This document shows positions 35,416 through 44,920 of a DNA stretch of 64,000 nucleotides, one piece after another. The notes under the pieces were generated by a model. That model saw nothing but the letters and a program-made list of their open reading frames with translations. It ran no database searches and was not told the origin of the DNA. The number at the start of each line of letters is the position of its first letter. Positions within the stretch are counted from its first letter, which is position 1. Origin of the DNA: Chitinophagales bacterium (GTDB taxonomy: Bacteria > Bacteroidota > Bacteroidia > Chitinophagales > JABDMM01); NCBI GenBank assembly GCA_013001465.1, contig JABDMM010000033.1, positions 1 through 64,000 of the forward strand, written 5' to 3'. The translations under genes and the position numbers were made by a program.

Positions 35416-36319
35416 ACTACTCGAAAGAGGAAAGATCGATGATAAAAAATGGAATGGCTGCGTTCATTTCGGATTCAATGGATTGCCTTATGGTTACACC
35501 TGGTATCTGGATGTGGTCGGTGAACAGTGGAAAGGGCTGGTATTTGGAGATTATGAAGCTGTTTTTCCATTGGTTTACAACAAGAAGTGGGGATTCAGTT
35601 ATCTATATCAACCTCTCTTTACCCAACAACTTGGAATTTTTTCACTCGATCCTTTGCCCGCTAAGATTATCGACCAGTTCTATAATACCATTCCTCAGGA
35701 ATACAGACTTATAGAAATTCAGGTAACACCCCACAACTGGAAAGAACGGTCCGACTTTGAAACTACGATGCGTCCTAATTTCCTCCTTGACCTAAACAAG
35801 CCATATGAAGAGACCAGAGCGTCATATTCAAGTAACTTGAAGAGGAATCTAAAGCAGGCCGAAAAGGCTTCCAACAGAATTGTTAATCAGGTAAAGGTCG
35901 AAGAGTTTGCAGACTTTTATCGCAAGCATACTGCCCCCAAAATTGCAGGCTACAACAAGAAGACATATTTCATGATGATGCGGTTGATCTATAATTGCCA
36001 GCATTATAATATCGGCTTTCTTAATGGAGTTCGGAATGATAAAGGCGAACTACAAGCAGCTGGCTTTTTTATTACCAATCAGAAATATATTATAAATTTA
36101 GCTCCGGCGACTAGTAATAACGGAAGAAAAAATGGTGCTATGGCCATGCTTATTGATTATATTGTACGTTCAAATGAGAATCAGGCTAGAACTCTTGATT
36201 TTGAAGGATCCTCAATAGAGTCTATAGCTAAATTTTATAAAAACTTCGGAGCGGAGGAAAAGAAGTTTCTACAACTTAGGAAAAACAAATTGCCATGGAT
36301 TTTAAAACTACTGAAATAA
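35393..36319 (+). CDS. GNAT/FemAB-like acyltransferase (308 aa)
   Basis: Two GNAT-like halves appear typical of the FemAB fold: YGYTWYLDVVGEQWKGLVFGD near the start, YSSNLKRNLKQAEKA at about 145-160, and a C-terminal acceptor part with AGFFITNQKYIINLAPAT and LDFEGSSIESIAKFYKNFGA. Such enzymes transfer an aminoacyl or acyl group to a cell-wall or glycan intermediate. Starts either at ATG 35393 or ATG 35408, both inside the preceding gene. Pairing with a polysaccharide deacetylase suggests a shared envelope pathway. Confidence 0.75.
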   Translation: MQSKSMIKLLERGKIDDKKWNGCVHFGFNGLPYGYTWYLDVVGEQWKGLVFGDYEAVFPLVYNKKWGFSYLYQPLFTQQLGIFSLDPLPAKIIDQFYNTIPQEYRLIEIQVTPHNWKERSDFETTMRPNFLLDLNKPYEETRASYSSNLKRNLKQAEKASNRIVNQVKVEEFADFYRKHTAPKIAGYNKKTYFMMMRLIYNCQHYNIGFLNGVRNDKGELQAAGFFITNQKYIINLAPATSNNGRKNGAMAMLIDYIVRSNENQARTLDFEGSSIESIAKFYKNFGAEEKKFLQLRKNKLPWILKLLK

Positions 36320-36978
36320 CCGGTGACATGATATATAACCTCGGAGAGAATAATTCAATGATTTCGGACGTTATTGCGGAGATCAGAGATGTTAAAATTC
36401 AACAGGATAGAGAACGGTTCAGACGCAATGTAGAGAAGGTCGGTATGTATATAGGGTTTGAGCTAAGTAAAACGCTCGCTTATAAGGAAGTTGAAGTAGA
36501 AACATCACTTGGAATAGCCAAATGTAACAAGCTAGTTGAGCAACCAGTGATTACTTCTATTTTGAGAGCGGGTCTTCCACTGCACAATGGCTTGTTGGAG
36601 GTTTTTGGAAATGCAGACAGTGCATTTGTATCTGCATATAGGAAGCATCATAAATCTGGTGACTTTACAATAAAATTGGAATACGTAACATGTCCCGACC
36701 TAACAGATAGAATTGTGATCATCGTAGATCCAATGATCGCCACTGGAGCGAGTATTGTGCTCACAATGAATGAAATGTTTAAATACGGTGATCCTAAGGA
36801 GATACATGTAGTTTCAGTGATATCGTCTACGCAGGGAATTGAATATATGCAAAGCCATGCGTCGGAAGTCAGACTTTGGACAGCTGCCATCGACGACGAG
36901 TTAACGGCGAAAGGGTATATTGTTCCGGGCTTGGGAGATGCAGGTGATCTCGCATACGGCGGCAAAAAACAAGTGTAA
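36295..36978 (+). CDS. upp: Uracil phosphoribosyltransferase
   Basis: Converts uracil and PRPP to UMP. Signs: TSILRAGLPLHNGLLEVF, the PRPP loop IIVDPMIATGAS (about 142-153), and a C-terminal VPGLGDAGDLAYGG which binds the uracil ring in the family. At 227 residues it is slightly longer than the E. coli enzyme because of an N-terminal extension. Overlaps the end of the acyltransferase gene by 25 bases, so probably the last gene of that transcript. Confidence 0.93.
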   Translation: MDFKTTEITGDMIYNLGENNSMISDVIAEIRDVKIQQDRERFRRNVEKVGMYIGFELSKTLAYKEVEVETSLGIAKCNKLVEQPVITSILRAGLPLHNGLLEVFGNADSAFVSAYRKHHKSGDFTIKLEYVTCPDLTDRIVIIVDPMIATGASIVLTMNEMFKYGDPKEIHVVSVISSTQGIEYMQSHASEVRLWTAAIDDELTAKGYIVPGLGDAGDLAYGGKKQV

Positions 36979-37031
36979 TTTTCGAAAAGCGCTTTTAAAA
37001 TGTTATCTTTATAAGCTTGATAATTTAGTAG

Positions 37032-38060
37032 ATGAAAAGAACGTTTATTCTCATATTATTCGCCTTCAGTATCAGTTTTAGCCAGGGTCAAGATATTCAC
37101 TTCTCGCAATATTACTTTTCTCCATTGACATTAAATCCGGCACACACTGGAAATATAAACGGTCTGTTTAGAGCAGCAGCGATATATCGTAACCAATGGT
37201 TTACAATTCAAAAACCTGCTGGTCTTGGCACAGGACGGTCACCTTTTGAAACTTACGCAGGATCTTTTGATATAAAAGTGTTTCCCGGAGGCTTGGAGCC
37301 AGACAGGTTCGGTGTAGGACTAATGGTTTTCCATGATAAAGCCGGGAATGGAGCTTTAACAACACAATCTGCTATGCTATCTATTGCTTATCATAAAGCG
37401 ATCGATCAATTTGGCAGGCATCAGATTTCATTAGGTTTTCAGGGAGGTATGACACAGAAAAGGATATTTATAAATGACCTCCTCTTTGAAAATCAATTGG
37501 TGGATCTTGGATTTAACCCAAGCTTGCCAACTGGCGAAGAAGGCCGGTTTGACAGTCCTGAAAGATATGCAGACTTTCATGTTGGTGCGATGTATCAATC
37601 TTCAATTACAGATTATTTTCGATTCTATCTGGGTTTTGCTTTGAATCACATCGGTACACCGGTGGAGTCATTTTTCGGTGAAACTAATGAACTCAACCAC
37701 AGATATGTGGCTCATGGAGGTGCTGAGATCCAGTTAAATGAATATGCTGTTTTAGCGCCAAGTTTTCAGTTTCTCCTACAATCAAATGCACAAGAGTGGA
37801 ATGTAGGTGCAGCTTTTCAATACCAGATGACAGACCCTACAGCTCTGTTTATCGGTGCTTGGACAAGGTTGTTCGATGCAGCAATCCTTACCGCTGGGTT
37901 TGAGCATAAAGATATTAGAATGGGTTTGAGCTATGATATCAACTATTCTGACCTCAGGTCTGCTTCCCAGGCACAAGGTGCACTCGAAATGTCGATGATA
38001 TATATCTTTAAAAACCATGAGCAGCGTGTTCATTATGAAAGATATTGTCCTAACTTTTAA
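37032..38060 (+). CDS. PorP/SprF family type IX secretion outer-membrane protein
   Basis: A signal peptide (about residues 1-19) is followed at once by the family hallmark QDIHFSQYYFSPLTLNPA. The rest is strand-rich and aromatic, as in outer-membrane barrels of the PorP/SprF family. SprF is needed to secrete the gliding adhesin SprB and works with type B sorting-domain clients; the gene here is followed 48 bases later by just such a client, so it probably exports or anchors that protein. Preceded by AAAAGCGCTTTT, a small palindrome that could end upp transcription. Confidence 0.93.
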   Translation: MKRTFILILFAFSISFSQGQDIHFSQYYFSPLTLNPAHTGNINGLFRAAAIYRNQWFTIQKPAGLGTGRSPFETYAGSFDIKVFPGGLEPDRFGVGLMVFHDKAGNGALTTQSAMLSIAYHKAIDQFGRHQISLGFQGGMTQKRIFINDLLFENQLVDLGFNPSLPTGEEGRFDSPERYADFHVGAMYQSSITDYFRFYLGFALNHIGTPVESFFGETNELNHRYVAHGGAEIQLNEYAVLAPSFQFLLQSNAQEWNVGAAFQYQMTDPTALFIGAWTRLFDAAILTAGFEHKDIRMGLSYDINYSDLRSASQAQGALEMSMIYIFKNHEQRVHYERYCPNF

Positions 38061-38107
38061 TTGAATCCTTCGACCAATCCCAATTAATTAAAACGGACAA
38101 GAACCGA

Positions 38108-41100
38108 ATGACAGTAATTAGATTACTCGTATTTATCGCCTTTAGCTTTATTGCACTCAACTCTAATGCTCAGATGAGGATTACAGGAGATAGTATTCTT
38201 TGCGGTGACTCACTTGTTCTTGAGGCAAATGTGAGGAATATTTCAGCTACCGAATACAGAGTTGATTCAATTGGGTATAGTCCTTTCCCTTTTGGTGGTT
38301 TTCAACTTATTTTCAGTGGTGCAAACCAACTTTTTAATGGTCTGGGAATGGGTTTCAATTTTTGCTTCTTTGGTAACCAGTACAACTCTATAAGTATTGG
38401 CAAATCGGGTTGGCTTTCTTTTTCTGTTAATCCACCGGGTTCTACAAATTATAACCCAACTCCTCTCCCATCTGCGGCAGCTGGAATGCCTATTAATTCG
38501 ATAATGGGTTTGTGGACCGATCATTCTGCAGAATTATGTGCATTCCCGTGTACCTGGATTCAAACCGGTGGTGTTGCTCCATTTAGAAGGTATGTTGTTA
38601 CTTATGTAAATCTTCCTCACAACACCTGCGCCGACACTTCCTTCTTTCAGATTATTCTTTACGAAACAACAAACATTATTGAATGCCACATTGGGTACAA
38701 ACCTTTTTGTCCTACCGGGGTCGGAGGAGGAGCTGCCACTATTGGTATTCAAAATATTACCGGCACTACGGCATATACTCCACCCAATCGAAATGTTGCA
38801 AACTGGACAAGAGTTAATGAATCATGGCGCTTTGTCCCAAACAACATTAGCTGGTTCGATGCAACGAATACGAATATAGGTAGTGGAGATTCTATAAAAC
38901 TTCTTCCTTCGGGTCCAACTTATATTTATGCGCAGTCTCAGACCTGTAACGGTGACACAGTAATGGATACCATTGTAATTGAGTCACCTTTGGTTAGTGC
39001 AATAATATCCGGGAACGGAAATTATACAAGTTGTAGGGATTCATTCATAGTTACAGCAACAGATCCTATTCCCAGAATCGGAAGCTGGACAGTTGTCTCC
39101 GGTGGAGTGACTTTAGATGATCCAGATTCATTATCCACCTGGGTAAGGGGAATTTCTGGAACTACACAGCTGGCATGGTCTGTTTTTAATGGCTGTGATA
39201 CTATTGTCGATTCTGTAACGATTTTCTATTCTCCACCAAACTTTAATTTTACAGACTCTCTTTTACCATCTTGCCCGAATGATTCAAGCGGAGAGATCCA
39301 TGTTAATCTGGCAGGTGGAAATACGCCATATATATTCAACTGGAGTGTAGGTTCAGGAAACCCAAACTTATCCGCTCCAACAGGGCAGGTTTCACTTACA
39401 ATGGTTGATAGCTTAGGCTGTAGTTTGGATACGGCCTTCTTTGTTCCTCAATACGCGCCTCAAAACCCGATCGCGTTCTCATCTAATATCCAATGTCATG
39501 GGGATAGCACCGGAACAGTATCCGGTTTTACTTTCCCTGGTGGTTTTGAACCTTGGGAATATGCTCTGGTTAGTCCAGACAGCTTTCAAACCTCTTCTAC
39601 ATTTACCGGCTTGCCGGCAGGCAATTATGATCTTTACTTTCGAGATTCGGTTGGGTGCTTGTATGTGAGGAATGCGGTTGTTGCTCAGCCCGATAGTTTC
39701 GATGTCACTCTGGCATTGATCAATCCCGTTTGTGGTAATGATACAACCGGTAGTGTTGAAGTTTTAGTTTCCGGAGCCTTGCCACCGTATCAATATTCTA
39801 TTGATACACCCAACTATCAGGGAAGCAATATGTTCATGAATTTACCGGTAGGTCCAGATACAGTCTTCATCAGAGATAATATTGGTTGCATAACGTCAGT
39901 CGCTTTTCTGTTAACATCAGCTCCGCCTTTGATCATTTCGATCGACACACTTTCAGCTATAGATTGTTATTTAGCAGCGAATGCATCTATTGAATTGACC
40001 GCCACAGGAGGAATTGGGAATTACTTGTTTTCTGATGATAACTTAATGTACTTCCAGGATTCAGTCTTTACAGGTATTTCAGCAGATACATTTTCTTTCT
40101 ATGTTTCAGATTCTTTAAATTGTATTGACTCCTTCGATGTTGTTTTTACTGAACCAGATTCTTTGTATATAACTTCAACAGGATCTTCATTGGATTGTTT
40201 TGGAGATTCGGATGGAACCATTGCGGTGAGTGGGATCGGTGGAACTTTGCCTTATACATTTGTACTTAGTAATGATACAATCAGCACAGATACATTTTTT
40301 AATTTAATAGCAGGTACATATGATAGTATATATATTGTCGATGCCAATGGCTGTGTAGCTGTAACTGCTGATTCAGTAGTTTCTCCACCACCGTTTGTTG
40401 TGGATTCATCATTTGCCGATTCGGTGCTATGTGACATGGGCAATGATGGTGAACTTATCATGTATGTTTCAGGGGGTACTCCCGGATATACTTACAGTCT
40501 GGATAATTTTACATATCAGGCCGATAGTAATTTTTCAGGCTTGTCAGCTGGTAACTATACTCTGTATGCAATGGATATGAATGGTTGTATTGTGCAAACC
40601 ATGGATACAATTCATCAGCCTCCTTCCCTGATCGATGCCAACCTTGCGGATAGTTTACTTACGGATGTTAGTTGTAACGGGCAGTCAGATGGGCAAGCAA
40701 TAATTATTCCTACTAGCGGCATCCCACCATATATGTATTCCATCGATGGCGGTACTAATTTTCAAAGTTCGGATACGTTCATGAACCTTTCTGCCGGACT
40801 ATATTCTGTTTTAGTTTCAGATGCCAACGGTTGTACAAGTCAAACAGACTTTACTATTACGGAACCCCTGGCTTTTCAGTTAACTGTTTCTACGACATCT
40901 ACTAACTGTTTTAATGGCTCCGATGGAATGATCACGATCGCAGCTTCAGGAGGTACAGATCCTTATATTTATTCGATCGATAATGGTAATAACTATCAGG
41001 TAGATAGTTTTTACAATGGCCTTTCTTCTGGAGGATATCAGATTTTGGTCTTGGATTCAAATGGATGTTCCAGCTCAGATACTGCATTCGTTAGTGAACC

Positions 41101-42127
41101 TTCTGAGTTTATAATTACAGCATTGCCAAGCGCTGTAAGCTGTTTCAGTTACTCAGATGGCTCTGTTGAGATCGTAGCAACCGGAGGCACTCCCCCGTTC
41201 ATTGCGTATTCGATTTCAGATGATGGAATAAACTTTACTTCTCAAAACAACAATATCTTTTCTAGCCTGCCAAGCGGAAATTATGTTGCTGTTGCAAGTG
41301 ATGGGAACGGATGTCCGGCAAATACAACATTTGACATACTTGAACCTCCATTGGATACTTTTAATATTCAGATCGATCCAACTTCCTGCTTCGGGGCCCA
41401 ATATGTTAATGGAGTAATAAATATAGCCGGCGCAAATGTGAACGCTCCATATTTGTTTTCATTAGATGGAAGTAGTTTTAGTTCAGATACACTGTACCCC
41501 GGTTTAGCAAGTGGATTACATACATTGATCTGGCAAAACATCAATGGATGTTTCGATACACTGGAGTTGTTTGTAGAAGAACCGGATCCAATATTGGTGT
41601 TTATAGATCCGGATACTTTGGTTTTACCGCTCTCCCAGAGTCAGCAGGTATTATCTACAATTTTGGGCCCAACAAACATTACATACCAGTGGTTACCGTC
41701 GAGTGGTTTAAGTTGTTCAGATTGTCCAGATCCAGTGGTCTCGACTTTTGGTCCGTCTCCGGCGATCTATACTTTACTTGTTGAAGTTGACGATGCTGAT
41801 GCAAACCCTCCATGTTTTGGCGAGGGGACACTGGTAGTAATTATCGATCATCAACCAAGATATTTTTTCCCGAATGCCTTTACTCCGAATGGAGACGGCG
41901 AGAATGATATTCTTTATGTATACGGTGAACATATAAAAGCGATCGATCTCCAAATTTATGATCGTTGGGGAAATAAAGTCTTCGCGAGTAATACCCAGAG
42001 CTTTGGATGGGATGGAAGATATAAAGGAGAAATGCTATCTCCGGGCGTTTATTCATATAAACTTACCGTGGAATATTTAAGCGGACAAAGAGATTATGAG
42101 CAAGGATCGGTTACTTTAATGCGGTGA
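38108..42127 (+). CDS. Giant SprB-repeat cell-surface protein with T9SS type B sorting domain (1339 aa)
   Basis: Signal peptide at about 1-21 (ending NSNAQM). Residues of about 40-230 form a beta-rich N-terminal domain; residues of 270-380 are Ig-like. About ten SprB-type repeats of roughly 80 residues follow (about 387-1160), each with a C-x-n-D/G-x-G opening and a G-G-x-x-P-Y/F-x-Y/F motif. The C-terminal about 87 residues (FFPNAFTPNGDGENDILYVYG to the end) are the CHU_C / gliding motility-associated domain, the T9SS type B signal. It should be exported by T9SS and displayed on the surface as an adhesin or filament. The stop overlaps the convergent glycosylase gene by 17 bases. Confidence 0.93.
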   Translation: MTVIRLLVFIAFSFIALNSNAQMRITGDSILCGDSLVLEANVRNISATEYRVDSIGYSPFPFGGFQLIFSGANQLFNGLGMGFNFCFFGNQYNSISIGKSGWLSFSVNPPGSTNYNPTPLPSAAAGMPINSIMGLWTDHSAELCAFPCTWIQTGGVAPFRRYVVTYVNLPHNTCADTSFFQIILYETTNIIECHIGYKPFCPTGVGGGAATIGIQNITGTTAYTPPNRNVANWTRVNESWRFVPNNISWFDATNTNIGSGDSIKLLPSGPTYIYAQSQTCNGDTVMDTIVIESPLVSAIISGNGNYTSCRDSFIVTATDPIPRIGSWTVVSGGVTLDDPDSLSTWVRGISGTTQLAWSVFNGCDTIVDSVTIFYSPPNFNFTDSLLPSCPNDSSGEIHVNLAGGNTPYIFNWSVGSGNPNLSAPTGQVSLTMVDSLGCSLDTAFFVPQYAPQNPIAFSSNIQCHGDSTGTVSGFTFPGGFEPWEYALVSPDSFQTSSTFTGLPAGNYDLYFRDSVGCLYVRNAVVAQPDSFDVTLALINPVCGNDTTGSVEVLVSGALPPYQYSIDTPNYQGSNMFMNLPVGPDTVFIRDNIGCITSVAFLLTSAPPLIISIDTLSAIDCYLAANASIELTATGGIGNYLFSDDNLMYFQDSVFTGISADTFSFYVSDSLNCIDSFDVVFTEPDSLYITSTGSSLDCFGDSDGTIAVSGIGGTLPYTFVLSNDTISTDTFFNLIAGTYDSIYIVDANGCVAVTADSVVSPPPFVVDSSFADSVLCDMGNDGELIMYVSGGTPGYTYSLDNFTYQADSNFSGLSAGNYTLYAMDMNGCIVQTMDTIHQPPSLIDANLADSLLTDVSCNGQSDGQAIIIPTSGIPPYMYSIDGGTNFQSSDTFMNLSAGLYSVLVSDANGCTSQTDFTITEPLAFQLTVSTTSTNCFNGSDGMITIAASGGTDPYIYSIDNGNNYQVDSFYNGLSSGGYQILVLDSNGCSSSDTAFVSEPSEFIITALPSAVSCFSYSDGSVEIVATGGTPPFIAYSISDDGINFTSQNNNIFSSLPSGNYVAVASDGNGCPANTTFDILEPPLDTFNIQIDPTSCFGAQYVNGVINIAGANVNAPYLFSLDGSSFSSDTLYPGLASGLHTLIWQNINGCFDTLELFVEEPDPILVFIDPDTLVLPLSQSQQVLSTILGPTNITYQWLPSSGLSCSDCPDPVVSTFGPSPAIYTLLVEVDDADANPPCFGEGTLVVIIDHQPRYFFPNAFTPNGDGENDILYVYGEHIKAIDLQIYDRWGNKVFASNTQSFGWDGRYKGEMLSPGVYSYKLTVEYLSGQRDYEQGSVTLMR
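39260..41590 (+). repeat. Array of about ten SprB-type protein repeats
   Basis: Successive units open with cysteine-containing segments such as SCPNDSSGEI, QCHGDSTGTV, VCGNDTTGSV, DCFGDSDGTI, SCNGQSDGQA, NCFNGSDGMI and SCFSYSDGSV, about 75-85 residues apart. The repeats differ widely at the DNA level, so the array is old and not a recent tandem duplication. Confidence 0.85.
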
Positions 42128-42734
42128 GCCTGCTTTTACCCGGGCTCGTCCATTTATTGCCTTTGATCCGGAATCGCCACGGCCAGTAACCAGCATTTCC
42201 TGCACTTTCACATCCAACTCTTGGAGCTGATGAAATTTGTGAATTAGTCAGATTTATATTCCTGTCTTCGATCCAGATAAGATCGCTTTGAAGATCAACT
42301 CCATTGTGATGTGTTCGAATGCCCATGGCTTCACTTAAAATACCGGGTCCGGCTGTTAAGTTTGGCCTTATTTCTTTGAGTTTTCTCCTCTTTATCATGA
42401 GATCAATACCTTCGACCGGCTCTACAGCTCTTATCAACACAGCATCTGCCTCACTTTCACTATTCGTAATGACATTGAATAGATGGTGAATACCATAGCA
42501 GAGGTACACATATGCAATTCCGCCATTATTGAAAAAAACTTCCGTTCGTTTCGTACGCTTATTTTGATATGCGTGACATGCTTTATCGGTAGCACCTTGA
42601 TAAGCTTCAGTTTCTACGATAACTCCGGAAGTATACAACCCATCAACTTTACTGCATAATACTTTTCCAAGAAGCTCTTTACTTATTTTCACCACATCCT
42701 TTCTTCTGTAAAAGGATTTATCGATCTTGCTCAT
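42111..42734 (-). CDS. DNA-3-methyladenine glycosylase (AAG/MPG type)
   Basis: Removes alkylated and deaminated purines from DNA in base-excision repair. The family's signature features are present: ELLGKVLC, GVIVETEAYQGATDKACHAY with the catalytic Glu, GGIAYVYLCYGIHHLFNVI, AVLIRAVEPVEG and a late PRVGCESAGNAGYWPWRF. Length 207 is typical. The stop codon lies inside the end of the convergent adhesin gene. Divergent from the RsmI-like gene 21 bases away. Confidence 0.94.
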   Translation of the reverse strand: MSKIDKSFYRRKDVVKISKELLGKVLCSKVDGLYTSGVIVETEAYQGATDKACHAYQNKRTKRTEVFFNNGGIAYVYLCYGIHHLFNVITNSESEADAVLIRAVEPVEGIDLMIKRRKLKEIRPNLTAGPGILSEAMGIRTHHNGVDLQSDLIWIEDRNINLTNSQISSAPRVGCESAGNAGYWPWRFRIKGNKWTSPGKSRLTALK

Positions 42735-42755
42735 GTTACTAATATATTATATTAA

Positions 42756-43460
42756 ATGAAAGGAAAAATATATTTGCTTCCATCTCCTCTTTCGGAACAA
42801 AACATATCTGTCATTCCTGAACATTCAAAGACCATAGCTCAGCAAATAGATATTTTTCTGGCGGAGAATGAAAGATCGTGTAGAAGATACTTGAGAAAGA
42901 TCGGGATCATGACGGAATTTGATGAGAACAATATGAGAGTGCTCGATAAGAAGAGCACTGATGAAATGTTACTTGATTACATAGCCTTAGCTAAAAGCGG
43001 CTCCAACTTAGGAGTTGTATCCGAAGCAGGATGCCCATGTGTAGCTGATCCAGGAGGAAGGTTTGTAAGATTTGCACACAAAGAGAATCTGATAGTGAAA
43101 CCTTTAGTTGGACCTTCATCTATCCTGCTTGCCCTTATGGCATCTGGTTTTAGCGGTCAACGCTTTGCTTTTCATGGATACTTGAATGTTAAGAAAGATA
43201 GGCGTAAAAAAGATATTGGCAAACTTGAATTCCAATCGAAACGGTTCGGTCAAACGCAGATATTTATGGAAACACCCTATAGAAATTTACACCTGTTTGA
43301 AGATATTTTAGAAGTTTGTAGTAATGAAACACAGTTGTGTCTTGCAGTGGATCTCACAGACGTCGAGGAAAGGATTCAAACTTTATCCATTTCGGAATGG
43401 AAGAAAAGAGAAATCCCTTCGATAAATAAGAAACCAACTATTTTTCTGATTCAGGCATAA
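42756..43460 (+). CDS. RsmI-like tetrapyrrole-methylase-fold methyltransferase (234 aa)
   Basis: Related to RsmI (2'-O-methylation of C1402 of 16S rRNA) by the fold motifs GVVSEAGCPCVADPGG and VGPSSILLALMASGF. It is shorter than RsmI (about 280 residues) and its N-terminus KIYLLPSPLSEQN differs from the VGTPIGN of typical RsmI. Bacteroidota often carry this form next to or instead of RsmI. Substrate not certain. Its 3' end overlaps the convergent TraB/GumN gene by 23 bases. Confidence 0.85.
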   Translation: MKGKIYLLPSPLSEQNISVIPEHSKTIAQQIDIFLAENERSCRRYLRKIGIMTEFDENNMRVLDKKSTDEMLLDYIALAKSGSNLGVVSEAGCPCVADPGGRFVRFAHKENLIVKPLVGPSSILLALMASGFSGQRFAFHGYLNVKKDRRKKDIGKLEFQSKRFGQTQIFMETPYRNLHLFEDILEVCSNETQLCLAVDLTDVEERIQTLSISEWKKREIPSINKKPTIFLIQA

Positions 43461-44307
43461 TGGCCTTTACCGCATATCCATCATTTCTAAAAAATTCAAG
43501 CAACCCTTTTCCCCCAGGCAAATGCAGCGCACCAACAGCGATAAAAACAGGGTACGACTGCATCAACTTTTTACATCGCTGAAACATTGTTTTGTTTCTT
43601 TTTACAATAAGCTCTTCATGAAATGACTTGTTTGCAGAATAATCATAGCTAGCCTTCAAAAGACCATCGAGATCTGCTTTGCGGTAGAGTTCAATAAACT
43701 GAAGCATATCACGTTCGTTGGAGTCAAGATTCGCTATTTCAGATTTTAAAATTTCAATCTGTGAACTAACAGGGATCGAGGTTATTGCATCAATCTGTTC
43801 TTCTGGTTTCTCAAGTGCTCTAATTTTTTTACCTTTTTCCAGAGCAAGCTTGTAAAGGTAAATATCCAGGATGGGTAAGGTATCCTTTTTAACAGAATAA
43901 TCATCCATGAACATAAAAGTTAAAAAAAGAGGATAAACATTATCAAATAACACTATTGGTATTCCAATCTCATCGTCAAAGAAGTCTTTTATTTTGCGAT
44001 AATATTCATCAGGAAGCATTTCTTTGATGGAGTTCCCTTCGGTCATGATTATCGTTCCCATCAATGACAACATATCTATTGAATCCGGGACAAGTTCCAT
44101 CGCGAACATATCGGTTTTATTAAGCGCTTCTGAAACGGAAGGATCGAGATCAAGGAATTTTGGATCGTTTAGATGTACAGTTCCAAAAATGTATGATGGT
44201 TTTTCAAGACCATTAGCGGAAATCTCCCACAAGAGTGAATTTTGAGCTGAAGTGCTGAAACTTAGCAGCAGGAAGATGAATATTTGAAGAAAATGATTCG
44301 TCAACAT
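43438..44307 (-). CDS. TraB/GumN family protein (289 aa), secreted
   Basis: Signal peptide ends near SFSTSAQ (about residue 21). The TraB/GumN family is shown by LWEISANGLEKPSYIFGTVHLND (two-histidine-like GTxH motif at about 42-46), RALEKPEEQIDAITSI, and the C-terminal FIAVGALHLPGGKGL with the second GxxH. Members are thought to be metal-dependent proteases (Tiki-like) or conserved structural relatives. Probably periplasmic. Divergent from the DUF3109 gene, 34 bases away. Confidence 0.9.
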   Translation of the reverse strand: MLTNHFLQIFIFLLLSFSTSAQNSLLWEISANGLEKPSYIFGTVHLNDPKFLDLDPSVSEALNKTDMFAMELVPDSIDMLSLMGTIIMTEGNSIKEMLPDEYYRKIKDFFDDEIGIPIVLFDNVYPLFLTFMFMDDYSVKKDTLPILDIYLYKLALEKGKKIRALEKPEEQIDAITSIPVSSQIEILKSEIANLDSNERDMLQFIELYRKADLDGLLKASYDYSANKSFHEELIVKRNKTMFQRCKKLMQSYPVFIAVGALHLPGGKGLLEFFRNDGYAVKAIMPESEK

Positions 44308-44341
44308 TATATTTTATTTTTAACGAAAGATTATTCAAATT

Positions 44342-44920
44342 ATGATAATTATTGGGAATGTAGCGGTTAGTGATGCAGTTGTAGAGGAGCAGTTTACGTG
44401 CGATTTGCAGAAATGTAAAGGAGCATGTTGCGTTGAAGGAGATAGTGGTGCTCCATTAGAGTTGGATGAAATGAATTTCATTGAGGATGAATACGATCAC
44501 TTTAAAGAATTTTTAACTGAAGAGGGGCGCGAAGTGATCGAAACCGTTGGGCATTTCATCCATGATAAAGAAAGCGGTAAGATGAAGACTCCGTTGATTA
44601 AGGGAGCTGCTTGTGCTTACATAAGGTATGAGGATGGCATTTCATTCTGCGGTATCGAAAAGGCGTGGGAAGCCGGAAAAACACATTTTAGAAAACCTGT
44701 TTCTTGTCACTTGTATCCTGTGCGAATCGAACAGTTAAAAGAGTATGAAGCTGTAAATTATGAGGAATGGTCGATATGCGCTCCTGCCTGCAGCCTGGGA
44801 CAGAAAATGAAGATGCCGGTTTACAAATTTGTGAAAGATGCGCTTATTCGCAAGTATGGCCCTGATTTTTATGAAGCACTCGAAGCAGCAGTAGCTTATA
44901 AGAACAACGACAATTCCTAA
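44342..44920 (+). CDS. DUF3109 family cysteine-cluster protein (192 aa)
   Basis: The cysteines stand as TCDLQKCKGACCVEGD near residues 20-35 and CAYIR, CGIEKAWEAGKT, SCHLYPVRI further on. This matches the DUF3109 family, related to YkgJ-type zinc/iron chelating proteins. No signal peptide; cytosolic; function unknown, perhaps Fe-S or zinc binding. Its stop shares CTAA with the stop of the convergent gene. Confidence 0.88.
   Translation: MIIIGNVAVSDAVVEEQFTCDLQKCKGACCVEGDSGAPLELDEMNFIEDEYDHFKEFLTEEGREVIETVGHFIHDKESGKMKTPLIKGAACAYIRYEDGISFCGIEKAWEAGKTHFRKPVSCHLYPVRIEQLKEYEAVNYEEWSICAPACSLGQKMKMPVYKFVKDALIRKYGPDFYEALEAAVAYKNNDNS

Noticed and set aside
36985-36996. AAAAGCGCTTTT palindrome as a firm terminator after upp
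   Set aside because: No loop and only a weak T tail; kept only as a possibility in the PorP/SprF entry.
39260-41590. CRISPR array or recent tandem DNA repeat
   Set aside because: The repeats are protein-level SprB units of about 240 bases and differ widely in DNA; there are no short spaced identical repeats anywhere in the window.
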